Source: Uloborus plumipes (Eukaryota; Arthropoda; Arachnida; Araneae; Uloboridae). Taken from it: a DNA stretch of 64,000 nucleotides. The notes under the pieces are model-generated. The model worked only from the letters and a program-made list of their open reading frames with translations. It was not told the origin of the DNA and searched no databases. Every line of letters starts with the position of its first letter. Within the stretch, counting starts at the first letter, position 1. Below, piece by piece: positions 12,276-23,030 of the stretch. The stretch is from the NCBI GenBank assembly GCA_038373865.1, contig JAXGGA010001022.1:62001-126000 (forward strand), written 5' to 3'. The position numbers and the translations under genes are program-made.

Positions 12276-14473
12276 GGGTGAGTTCTGGTAAGTGCGTACC
12301 CTTTTTTTCAAAGTTCATGTTCTTAAGGATGCTGCTATGTTGAAAAATCTTGTACACTCACAATTTTTTTTTTTTTTTTAGTTTTCTTTCCAGATCCTTT
12401 ACTAAGATTTTCAAGCATATAATATGTTAAATAAACCGTAAGCATAGGTTTTGTGACCTGGTTTATGACACCTATTCTAAGGTACGCACTTTCCCTTCCT
12501 AGCGGGGTAAGTGCGTCCACCTTAAATTATGTGAATATGAGCAGGAAAAAACTTCTGGCACATATTAAATATGTTAGGTAGTTGCCTTGGGATAATTCCT
12601 AATACTAGAGATCAGCACTTGCTTGCATGGATGAAACGCAATCAGTGATATCCCACGTGTCTTATGAACAACTGTGATTTGAAGATTGAGAGAGTTGTGT
12701 TTGTGATTCTTCCTCTGTCTTTTTAACCCATTAATGCCTAGCGTCCCTTTTTAGGGACGGTCCAAAAAAGGGTCAGAATTCCCCCAAAATGAACATTTCA
12801 ACCAAATAATAGTGTTCAATGAGTACCTTGGTATTGTTGCAATTCGTTATTAACAGATTACAACACATAACCATTGTAAAGTGTGTTCTGTAACAGCTTT
12901 AATATGATCTTTATCAAAAATAACATCGTTCACAATCTCAAGAAAAAAAGCTAAGTTTTCAATGTTATTTCCAGATTCCCAGTTTATGCTAATGGCTGAT
13001 TTTATTTCTTCTTATAAAATGTCTATTTAACTGTTATATCGTAGGCAGAAAATAATTTTAGTAAAAAAAGTATATACCCTCTGGGGTCTATCGTTACCCC
13101 TAAGGGACGATTTTTCTTTCCTAAATAAAAAAATTATTTTTTACATAATATTTTTTTTATTATTTTTCCTGTCCATTAAATACTGTTTGTAACCAGTATA
13201 CAAAATATCTTTGGGAAAAAAATGTCAGGCATTAATGGGTTAATAAGACCAAGTGAGCAAATGTAAGTTGTTTTTATTTAGTAATAATCACTTATAGTCT
13301 ACATAGTTTATTTTGGTTTAATACATTAATCAGTCTGTGTTTAAGCCAGGGTTCGCACTTACCCCTTCTTAAATGTAAGATGAGATATGTGCATCCAATA
13401 GCGTGGTGTAAGTGCGTACCCCTATGATTTTCTTTAATTCTATTTGTATGGTAGATCGTTAGGTGACCTGAGTGAACAATTCGTTTTTTTTCTTGTTTTT
13501 TTTTTTGAATAAATACGGTTTAAAAATATGTTTCTTATTAGAATCAGCAGTAGTAAGAAAAAACACAAAATAAAAAGAGGAAAAAAAAATAATTGATCAT
13601 GATATGATACTTGTACTTTTTTTTTTTTTTTACATTGAAATAGTTTTTCACAAGGTGTTCTTAATTTTCTTAAATATATTTTATTCATTACTCCACCTTC
13701 GTTTTTTGAATCAGCTGGTTCCTTATTTAGTGTTTCACTTAATTTCATTGCTTCATTTGTCATTCTGGTTTAAATTAAGTATGGCTTATGATCGCTATTT
13801 TCAACGAAAAATTTACTAACTGATATCTAAAAGCCAATATATTTCAGCGGTAATGAATAAATTTGAAATCTTATGCTGCATTCAATGTAAATATAAATAC
13901 TTAATGGAAATGACGTCGGATTTATAATCGGCTTATAAAAGAGTCATAAGCAAAATTAAAGGTGAATTACGAGAGTCGGATTTTCCACGTAATGGTACAC
14001 ACTTGCCTCATCATAATGGTATTCACTTGCTCCGCATAATAGTACGCATATGCCTCATGATAGTGGTAAGCACTTACCCCATCATAATGGTACGCACTTA
14101 CCCCCACCTTACTTTAAAGAAAGGGAAAGTGCGTACCGTCATATAAACAAATTTTAGTTAGAGTTTGATCCAAATACCCCATGTATGTTATTAGTAGCTA
14201 TTACTCAAAATAAACAACTTGCATTTCTTGACTTCAATTGCTTGTTATAACTACAAGAGAAACTGAAACAAAACCTTCTCAATCTTTACTTTAGAGTTTT
14301 TTTGAAGACATTTAAGTTGTCTCTGATTGTGTTTCGTCTATTGAATCCAGGCCTGAATTCTACCTATTGAAATTATCATTAGACAGTTATCTAACATAGT
14401 CGATGTGTTGCAGAAGCCATTTCAGGACAGTGTTCAAATAATTCCCAGTGGACGCACTTACCAGAACTCACCC
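12276..14473. mobile_element. Non-autonomous element with repeated GGTAAGTGCGTACC word
   Basis: The ends GGGTGAGTTCTGGTAAGTGC and its inverse (CGCACTTACCAGAACTCACCC) are flanked by TA on both sides. The word (G/T)GTA(A/C)G(T/C)GC(G/A)(T/C)(A/T)CC recurs at about 12480, 12503, 13350, 13408, 13991, 14021, 14041, 14066, 14087 and 14123. Five of these lie within 150 bp near the right end. No intact gene. A TTAA-type element is nested at 12727-13239. Confidence 0.7.
12727..13239. mobile_element. TTAA-type (piggyBac-like) MITE, copy 1
   Basis: The ends CCCATTAATGCC and GGCATTAATGGG are flanked by TTAA on both sides, the hallmark of piggyBac insertion. Short inverted words CGTCCCTTTTTAGGGACG sit near the left end, and TAAGGGACG near the right. 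A closely related copy lies at 57493-57982. Non-coding. Confidence 0.8.
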
Positions 14474-15190
14474 TATAACAAAATGACAAAGTTTTGTAAT
14501 TATCACTTTAAGTATTAAGATTTACTAATGTTCGAGTGCAGTACTTATTCAATTCATATTGAGCATGTTTTGCTTTTAAATCTTCAACAGAATTTTTCCC
14601 GTGCACACGTGTCAAAATGTGTCTGGAAAAGTGAAATAGCTCATTTCTTTCTTCATTCATTTGCTTAAATACATGAGTATTTATTAATTTATTATATCAT
14701 TTACAATTAAGGAATTTTCAGAACTTTGGAACATCGCTATTTTGTATTACATTTCGTATTTTAGGTCATATCGTGACGTACGGCGTGAGTCATAGATCTC
14801 TCGACGTTACTTTAGACATAAATGTAATATCTCTGAAAAGAAAAAAAAATCAATGAGGGAAATAAAAATACTTCCCACTAAAAGCATTAAAAAAAGTTAT
14901 TACATGGGCTTAAGTAGACGATTTTTAAAGGTGTTATCTTTCTTGGTACGACTCGGAAGCAGTGAAAGACAACGTAGAATTTTTTCTCTTATCAAAACAC
15001 CTAGTATAGTTCATGGTCTTGAAGGTAATTATATCTCAGGTGGAGTAGAGCTCAACAGTGTGTGATTATTTTGAAACTGCTGATCTTTACGACGTTTTGA
15101 TGGAAAAATAATTTTAAAATTCGATGGAATCAAAATTTTAAACTTCTCAAATTTCGAACGTCCGAATTTGTGACTGCCTACTGTATATTT
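14474..15190. other. Intergenic stretch, no gene recognised
   Basis: AT-rich. The frame at 14853-15065 has no recognisable features. Its end (ATTT) is the target duplication of the next element. Confidence 0.5.
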
Positions 15191-16137
15191 GGGCGATTCT
15201 ATGAAAACTCGTCATTTTTCACACGAAATCTGTCCGGGCAAGGTTTTTTGAAATGTTCGTATAATTATTATACTATTGTTTAGAAAATGAATCTATTACT
15301 TTGGTTTGAAAGAGGGCCAATTGAACTTTGTGTTTTTCTGATAAATCATGATAGGGGGTAAGTCCCCCCCAGTCCCCCGCCTAGTATAACTAGGCAGAGG
15401 ACTGTGCCAGGTGACTGTTTTTGCTCTTTGTTGCGTAATATCTTCAAAACTATTGGAACATAATTAGTTACGAGACTACCTATAAATGTAGGCACAAATC
15501 GTGGACATAATAACTAATATGTTTTATAATTAAATTAATTGACATTAATAAAATCACTTCCCAGAGGACTGTTTTCGCAACGACCCTGATGCATACTTTC
15601 ATCACAAATGTGGCTCTCAATCTAAGCAAAGTAGCGTTTCAACACCGTTCTCGGCGATTTTGGCAAATTCACACTGATTACTTTAAACTTCATGCCAAAA
15701 AGAATTTGCAAAAGTTATAGATTTTTCGTATTACAGCTTTGAATTTGTTGCAGGGGACTGTTTGAAAAAACTCCGGACATAATTTACATGACAATTTTAA
15801 GTTTTAGAAATACGTAATTATACCTTATTTCATAAGAAAAATATAGCTTCATTATTCTATTTTTAGATATTAATTGCCAAATTTATGTAGTGTTAATAGG
15901 TTTTTTGAAATACTATCTTTAACAGTTAGACTATGCGATTGGGACAGCGAGAGACTGTTTTTGGTGCTTAGATAATTTCTAGAAAAAAAAAATTAAATTG
16001 TTATCACTCCAAATACAATTGGGCCACAAAGTATTAATGCTTTACTTGTATTAAGAGCGATAATTACTTTATTACACTTTATTATTTTTAAAATACTCAG
16101 TCCGGACAGCCAATTACCAGTTTACAGAGAATCGCCC
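15191..16137 (-). mobile_element. Non-autonomous element, GGGCGATTC ends, copy 2
   Basis: Inverted copy of 2597-3538, similar along its whole length. ATTT flanks both sides exactly. Two independent 4-bp duplications (TTAT and ATTT) fix the element ends and the target-site length. Confidence 0.82.
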
Positions 16138-17033
16138 ATTTATTCGTTGTGATGTGATCAGTTTTTGTTTGCTTTGCACATTACTGTTATTATTATATTT
16201 CTATGAAATACGATACATATGAAATACAACAGGACAAAGTACGTCTTTTGAAAAATATAGAACAGAAAAATTATCTTCAGGAGTCTGCTGCTGCGGTATA
16301 TTTTCGTAACTAAAAATTTACTGGGGCACTTTGCATGGATTAGAATTGAAAATGGTTTGTTTCCTTTGTGTCGGCTCAAGTAAGAAACCAAGCAGCTAAA
16401 CTTTCATTTCAACTTGTATCTTATTACGCTGTTTGGTTCATGCTGCAAGGTTTAAGCCTATGTGAAAAAGTAGTTGCACCATATTTCTATTTTTAAGGGT
16501 TCCATTTGAAATTGAAATGAGTTTCGTAAACTTTGCTTACGTGTTGAAGACGCTCACACGCATTTTCTTACTTCATAAGCATTACCATCTTAAACTTTAT
16601 GTACCTTGTGCTCGAGATATTTTGCTTACCGCAGGAAGTGTTGAAACGTGAAACATCACTTACACAAATTCAACAGTGATTTCCATAATCTGTCGCGTTT
16701 TAGGCAGGATGTGTCTGAGTAGTTGAGTCGGGAAATTTTTTTTTCACACGCATGAAATAAGTACTTTGAAGCTTCTCGTGCCATTTTTATGCTTTTTTGT
16801 TTTTAGCATTGGTAAATATTAAAATTAGTTTGAAATTTAAAAAAAAATGAGAGAAGGAAGATTAATATTTCCCATGAAAATCATTAAATAGAAAAATTTA
16901 GCAGAAAAAGCTAGAAATAAAGCGAAATAAAAAAATAGTCTTGAAACTTATGCAGATGAGAGTCCTTTTTGCTGATAACGCCACCCAGAAATTTAATTTC
17001 TGTATGCATCCTGGACCGAGGCTCTAACAATTA
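16138..17033. other. Intergenic stretch, no gene recognised
   Basis: AT-rich with no coding or repeat structure that I can support. It ends at the TA target of the nested transposon cluster. Confidence 0.5.
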
Positions 17034-17184
17034 CACTAGTGAACATAATTCTGAACACTTTTCAATTTTTCAAAGATTTCATCATTTTGCATTGAATAAT
17101 GAATTTCACTTGAATTATTTATTTATAGCTGCTTAAATAAGTATGCATTCACATTCATTTCATGTAAATATTACTTTTATTTTA

Positions 17185-18202
17185 CACTCATGTCCATAAA
17201 TTAAGAATAATTCAGAATCACCAGAAAATCGAACTCTAAAATGAATAAAAATAGTTCACTTTGTGCGCAAATGAGTAAAAACCAAAAAGCAACGTCTAAA
17301 AGCACAAGTAGATAAAGTTAAAATTGGAAAATATGTTTCAAAGGCATAAAGCCTCCTTCTTCAGTGCCAAGTAAGAAATAGAAAGAACCAAAGTACCGGG
17401 AGAGTTTAAATAGCAAAGGAGCAAAAGCTAGGCCAATCCGGTGTCAGCGTATGCCGAGCCCGGGTTAGGCGTTGCGTTGTCAGAAAATTTAAAAGCATGA
17501 AGTAAAATTGGCGAGATGTGTGGAACTGCAAAGGATTCGTTACAAATTTTACCTAAATTTTTGTGAACATGAAAGGCTTCTAAGAAATCTAACTCGCCAA
17601 CAGTTGAAGGTCTGCAAATAATTTTAGCTTCGGAGAAAACAAATCTATGGCCTGTGTCTTAATAGTGTTTCGCAATTGAGGATTTTGAAAGTTCTTTCTT
17701 TTTAACATAATTTTCGTGTTCCTTTAACCTAAATTTTAGCGCCCGTCGGGTCTGTCCGACGTATCCAATTCAATTGACATTCAGTTTGTGTTAAATGCCC
17801 TACTGATGAAATGGTTGGATGGGGTCTTTTAATTCAGAAAAAGTTAGTTTGTTGATGGGTCTGTAAATGACATGAAAATCGAACTTGCTGAGTATCCTGG
17901 AAATGCGAGGAGAGATTTTTGAATAAAATGGTAAGATAACGAAATTGGTAGAAGGAACAGTGGGCTTTTTGCGGGATGCACTGCGGTTCAAAAGTTTATT
18001 GTAAGCATTGTCAATGCTTGCAATAAACTTGGCTCCAGGGAGTAAGAATCGCAATTTTACTTGATAATATCGAACATGTAGCGTATTTTTTGCTATTTAT
18101 CTTTTGTTTAATAAATAGGCTTTACAAATAAGTGGTATTTGTTTTGCTTCTGACTCTTTATTTGGCTGAACTTGCATTATCTTTAATTTATGGACATGAG
18201 TG
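17185..18202. mobile_element. Inner mariner-like element with CACTCATGTCCATAAATTAA ends
   Basis: The left end CACTCATGTCCATAAATTAA and its inverse at 18183-18202 are flanked by TA. Its interior is mostly a Penelope-like remnant in the minus orientation. Confidence 0.65.
17345..18056 (-). pseudogene. Penelope-like retroelement remnant (RT tail plus GIY-YIG nuclease)
   Basis: Minus-strand frame 18054-17800 reads FVILPFYSKISPRISRIL and then VIYRPINKLTFSELKDPI, matching the end of Penelope reverse transcriptases. After a frameshift near 17780, a second frame reads YVGQTRRALKFRLKEHENYV, then AKHY, a stop, DTGHRFVFSEAKII and ELDFLEAFHVHKN. This is the GIY-YIG endonuclease: the second motif half YVGQT and the catalytic R are present, while the first GIY half is damaged. 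It is 5'-truncated and disabled by a frameshift and a stop. Downstream the minus strand continues about 130 bp of probable 3' tail. Confidence 0.78.
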
Positions 18203-18447
18203 TATTTTATTTTTAAAAACAAACTATTAACAAAAAATAGTTTTCAAACAAATATTGATTCATTAGCTTTGGCAACGAAATACGATAAAAAAGGAATGGC
18301 TTTCCTACAAAATATTGACTTAATAATTGATGTAATATTGCTTGTTAAATATTGAGTTAATATTGGAAAATTTCATTATATTATTGCTACTGTAACATTT
18401 GCTCTAGTGTAAAAAATAAAAATTAAACAATGAATAATATTCATATA

Positions 18448-19862
18448 CACTGCTCGACATTGAAAATGCAACACAAGAAGGAGTGGTCAGAAATTCATGC
18501 AAATTTTACCGTAGACGCACGTCACTGAGTTAAGCAAATGTATGAAATGCGCAGCTTTCCGACGCACGTGAAGTAAGATATAAGAGAATGAAGTTGAAAA
18601 GTGGGCTATGTTCATGTTGGTTTTTCTGCCAGACTAATTATCGGAGAAATTTGATTTTTGTCTCGAAGGATACGTGTGATAAGAGGAAATGCCACGCCGT
18701 CCTCAACGAAGACACTTCCAGCATATAGACGACTTTACAAGGGGTATGGTGATCGGACTGAGAAGGGGAGGTCGGTCCATACGTCAAATTGCAGCTGATA
18801 CCCACATGGATGCAAGCACTGTGCATCGGCTGTGTCGGAGATGGTTGGAAAGAGGAAATGTAGCCACATTGAGGGGTGCAGGTGCAGCCAGAGTGACGTC
18901 AGACCGCTTGGATCGACGGATTCACCGACAAGCTGTGGTGGACCCGCAAGTCACTTGTACGTCGATTCTGCAGCACGTGCAAGGTACCCTGGATGTTCCT
19001 GTGTCGACCAGAACCATTTCCCGTCGACTGGTTGCACGTGGCCTGCAATCACGACGCCCGCTCAGACTGCCATTGACCTCACAGCACAGACTCCAACGTT
19101 TGGAATGATGCCGGACCAGAGCGACGTGGATGGCAGAATGGCAAACCGTAGTATTCTCAGATGAATCCCGCTTCTGTTTGTCCAGCGATAGTCATCGCAT
19201 ACGTGTGTGGCGTCAACGTGGAGAAAGATCGAATCCGGCAGTAACTGTGGAACGCCCCACAGCGCGACAACGTGGCATAATGGTTTGAGGCGCTATTGCA
19301 TACAATTCCGTATCACCTCTAGTTCGTATTCGGGGCACTATGACGGCCCAACGATATGTAGATAATGTACTGCGGCCGGTGGCAATCCCTTACCTTCAGG
19401 GTCTTCCAAATGCAATTTTTTAACAGGATAACGCCCGGCCTCACAGTTTTCGAATCAGCCAACATGCTCTACGAGGTGTATAGATGCTTTCCTGGCCATC
19501 ATACTCTCCTGACTTGTCACCAATCGAACATGTGTGGGACGTGATTGGACGCCGTTTGCAGAACCGGTCACTGCCTCGTTCAGAGGACGAACTGTGGCAA
19601 ATGGTTGAAAGGGAATGGAGTGCCATCCCTCAGGACACCATCCGCAGGCTTATTGACTCCATGCCTAGACGTGTTTCTTCGTGCATCGCTGTCCGCGGTG
19701 GTCCTACTTCTTACTGAGCCGACGCCGTCCTCGCTCTAAATTTTGCTTATTTATTTTGAAATAAATATCACTTATTGTTCCATGCTGTCTCTGTCTTCTT
19801 ACCAAATTTCATCAATTTCTGACCACTCCTTCTTGGTGTTGCATTTTCAATGTCGAGCAGTG
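18448..19862 (+). mobile_element. Tc1-like DNA transposon with intact ends
   Basis: The ends CACTGCTCGACATTGAAAAT and their inverse extend about 45 bp, including GGAGTGGTCAG. Both sides are flanked by TA, total 1415 bp, a typical full-length Tc1 element. The transposase inside carries only nonsense changes. It is the youngest layer of the nest at 17.0-20.1 kb. Confidence 0.9.
18689..19717 (+). pseudogene. Tc1-family transposase with four in-frame stops
   Basis: A single uninterrupted 343-codon frame runs from ATG to the final TAC-TGA, broken only by stops at 19106 (TGA), 19286 (TGA), 19421 (TAA) and 19481 (TAG). The N-terminal paired-type helix-turn-helix includes IRQIAADTHMDASTVHRLCR. The catalytic core has FSDESRF (D158), QDNARPH (D247) and SPDLSPIEHVWD (E280), and the C-terminal SMPRRV block is present. 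Each stop is explained by a single transition from TGG, CAA or CAG. No insertion or deletion is seen. Confidence 0.9.
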
Positions 19863-20556
19863 TAAAATGAATGCATACATATTGCAGCAGTTGTGTTTCT
19901 ATTTTGTGTTTCTCCTTTTGTAGCCTGCCATTGTAAATAAAAAAAAATAAAAAAAAATATTGGAGCAGTAATAAATAAATGATTTAGCTGTGGAATAAAT
20001 TAATCTAATAATTTATTGTACAATATTAAATGATGAAATATTTGAAAAGTGTCCAGAATTATGTCCATTAGTGTATACCTGACCTACCTGATGAACACAT
20101 TTTACTAAGAGAAGAGAAGAAAGCATTAACATGAGCTACAAAAAAAAAAAAAAAAAAAAAAACTGCAAAACTAAAAGAGACTCCACGCTTCTTTCTTTTT
20201 TACGTTATTCTACAGACCTGTAGGATCCATAATCCATAAAAGTTATTTTTTTTCTAGAGTTGCTGTTTTGAGTTAAATGCGATCAAAAACCAGAAATTTT
20301 GAAAATTGGAAAAATATCTAAGTCTTTTTCTCTTCAAAGCAATGGAATATTAAACAATTTTCGTTCCTCATATTCTCTTCATGGTATAATTTTTTAGTGT
20401 ATGTTAAAAAATTTTTTCAGGGGGTTGCTTTTTGGGGAAAATAGCGCAGTTTAAAGTCGAGCAAAAATGGACTAAAATACCATACTTTACGGCCGCGTAA
20501 CTAAGGAAAGCAACAACCAACAACCCAAATAACTATGGGGTCCTCATAACCAGATA

Positions 20557-21242
20557 CAGCGAACTCTCACTTCTGTAGACCAACAGAAAAAAGCGCATAA
20601 GTGAGAGACGCATAAGTGAACAAGTCTATTTAAAGGTCTAAAACGCATTATATTCTATTGAGAGCATGAATAAGATTTCTATACATAAAAATCTTCTAGA
20701 TTCTATAGAAAAGGGACACATTACTACGGTTTGGCAATTACTGTAACGTTACTACAATGATAAAGGGAAAACAAAAATTGAAGCATACCTAATTACAAAC
20801 TGTTAGGGCCATGCTCCACATCAGCGTAAAACGCGACCGAAACTTAAGGCAGAAACCGAAAATCCGGGTACTTTCCATAGGAACACCATTGAATCCATTT
20901 TACGCTTCTGCCTATTTTTTCTGCTTTACGTCGATGTGGAGCATGGCCCTTAGTTTTAAAACGATCCATAATAGGTAATAGTCCCTCTCCGGACTCTAGT
21001 TAATGCGGAAAAAATGCCTTTCGTGAGCAATAAAGGCGAAAATGCTTATTTTGTTTTAGTAAATACATTTTTCTACATTTTACGGAAAATTCGGCACGTA
21101 AGTGAAATATTTATTTTTAGAGCGACGCATAAACAAGTGATACTATCATTATTTTCCTATGGAATGTACATAAACTATTTAAAATCGTCGTATAAATGAA
21201 GAAAGCGCATAAATGAGGCGTCGTATAAGTGAGAGTTCACTG
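20557..21242. mobile_element. Pogo/Tigger-like MITE (CAGYGAACTCTCACTT ends)
   Basis: The ends CAGCGAACTCTCACTT and AAGTGAGAGTTCACTG are flanked by TA. The word CGCATAAGTGA/CGTATAAGTGA is repeated near both ends. CAGT-type ends with TA targets are typical of pogo-like elements. A 144-bp MITE is nested at 20806-20949. Confidence 0.65.
20806..20949. mobile_element. Short MITE with GGGCCATGCTCCACATC ends, copy 1
   Basis: The inverted ends GGGCCATGCTCCACATC (one mismatch) flank a 144-bp unit with an exact TTA target duplication. GG-starting ends with a 3-bp TWA target are PIF/Harbinger-like. A second copy lies at 42796-42943. Confidence 0.78.
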
Positions 21243-21663
21243 TACTATACAATCAATAAATAAAAACATAACCATGAGGTGGTGTTTCTGTAAAAAAATA
21301 CAGCGCACTGAAATGCGTCTTTTAGTTGTTTTACCAAAAAGGAGCTGCAAAACATCAAACTTTGAGAATTTTTACCGAGAGAACAAACATTTTTGCGGGG
21401 CTAAAAACTTCAAAATGTTCACTTCTCATGATCTACTTTCACATATAAAAAAAAAGAGGAAAATCAAAAAATGTCACTGCCACACCTTGTCTGAATTTCA
21501 AAATAATAGCTCTTATGTTTAAATCTTCACGAGTATCGCCTTGCACGTCCCCTAGAGGTGGCCCAAATGGAGTCCTAAAATTTCTTATATCAATATTGTT
21601 TTCACGCAAGCAAAATTTCGTTTTATTTTGACACCTTCTTAGTGCGCCGATTTTTCTGTTATA

Positions 21664-22314
21664 CAGGGTGTCCACTCCAATCGTGGACCAATAGCTAATT
21701 TCTAAACCGTTAGAGATAAGCATATAGTTTATTTAGGAAAAAATCTCCAAATTGCGAAAGGAATTTTGGGTCTATTCAATGTTTTTCAAAAAATCAAATT
21801 TTGAAAGAGTTACGAAATTTAAATTTTTATACAGCCCCCCAGTCCTATCAATCATATTTAGTAAAACATTCTTGACACTGTAACGTTTAAAACTAAAAAA
21901 AAATCACTCTTCTACGACAAAAATTGACCGAGTTATGACGTTTTGAAAAATCAAGATTTTGAAGGATTTCGCATACGGTCCCGAAAGCGATCTCTCGATG
22001 ACGTCATGAAACAATGCAAAATCTTGATTTTTCAAAACGTCATAACTCGGTCAATTTTTGTCGTAGAAGAGTGATTTTTTTTTAGTTTTAAACGTTACAG
22101 TGTCAAGAATGTTTTACTAAATATGATTTATAGGACTGGGGGGCTGTATAAAAATTTAAATTTCGTAACTCTTTCAAAATTTGATTTTTTGAAAAACATT
22201 GAATACACCCAAAATTCCTTTCACAATTTGGAGATTTTTTCCTAAATAAACTATATGCTTATCTCTAACGGTTTAGAAATTAGCTATTGGTCCACGATTG
22301 GAGTGGACACCCTG
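21664..22314. repeat. Foldback element with roughly 300-bp arms (CAGGGTGTCCAC ends)
   Basis: Positions 21664-21960 are the inverse of 22018-22314 with very few mismatches. The central loop of about 57 bp contains GATGACGTCATGA. Both sides are flanked by TA. A transcript would fold into one long hairpin. Confidence 0.82.
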
Positions 22315-22316
22315 TA

Positions 22317-23022
22317 GATTGCATATTAATTGGTCAAATTTTAAGTTGTAATAGGATTTCAAATTATAATTCAAACCTCTTTACTTCTTTTTAAGACATT
22401 GTTGTTTTGCTCAAATGTGAAAGGGCTTTTTTTTTTTGGCGATTTTTTATATTTTTCTTAAATAAGTTTACTTTCTACCGCGCTTGTATGTGTGTGTTTG
22501 ATATAGTGGGTATAAACTATACTATTGGCTGCTATAAATTAAAAAAAATAAGTTTTCTTATTTACCATTAGATAAAATTTTAAGCATAATACCAAAATTT
22601 TAAGCATTTTGAATTTCAAATTTATATTTATCATACTTTCAAATTAGAACATAGTGAGACGTTTATTTTTAAAAACTATTTATTCACGCTATTATTGTGC
22701 ACGCCACAAATTGCTTGAACTGATGAAGTTTCTGTGCAACTAATCTTCTGGCGTTCGGATCGGAAGACATTATTCCAAATCGAGATATTATTTCAAAAAT
22801 AACTCTGCCATTTGTCCGATTTGTAGTGCTGCCATCTATTGGACATTTTATTTTTTATACTACTGTTGGAGGAGGTGCAAGATTTAGTTTTCTTTTTTAC
22901 TTCTTCACTCTTTACTTGCACATCAAATTCTGTTGAACTTTTGAAAGAAGCTATAACCGAAACCAAATGCCAGGAGGGGGGGGGGCGTAATGGCGCAGAC
23001 TATGCCATTGAAATTTTTACGA
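22317..23022. other. Intergenic stretch, no gene recognised
   Basis: AT-rich up to about 22840, then a G-run near 22975. No coding signal that I trust. Confidence 0.5.
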
Positions 23023-23030
23023 GGAGGTGG

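Larger units (their letters stand above)
17034..20073. mobile_element. Outer mariner-like element hosting nested insertions
   Basis: The ends CACTAGTGAACATAATTCTG and its imperfect inverse (CAGAATTATGTCCATTAGTG) run about 33 bp and are flanked by TA. No transposase of its own remains. Inside lie a second TA-flanked element (17185-18202) and a Tc1 transposon (18448-19862), so this element is the oldest layer. Confidence 0.65.
20076..21515. repeat. Dispersed repeat, copy 1 (interrupted)
   Basis: Segments 20076-20556 and 21243-21515 match, in inverted orientation, 48299-48775 and 46430-46690. The copies share the word GTCGAGCAAAAATGGACT and a CTCCACGC/GCGTGGGGTCTC end. Copy 1 is interrupted by the TA-flanked element 20557-21242, copy 2 by a different one. 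Not coding. Confidence 0.7.

Noticed and set aside
13440..13819. Overlapping frames of 107 and 71 codons on opposite strands
   Set aside because: Low-complexity K/F-rich translations of A and T runs inside a non-coding element.
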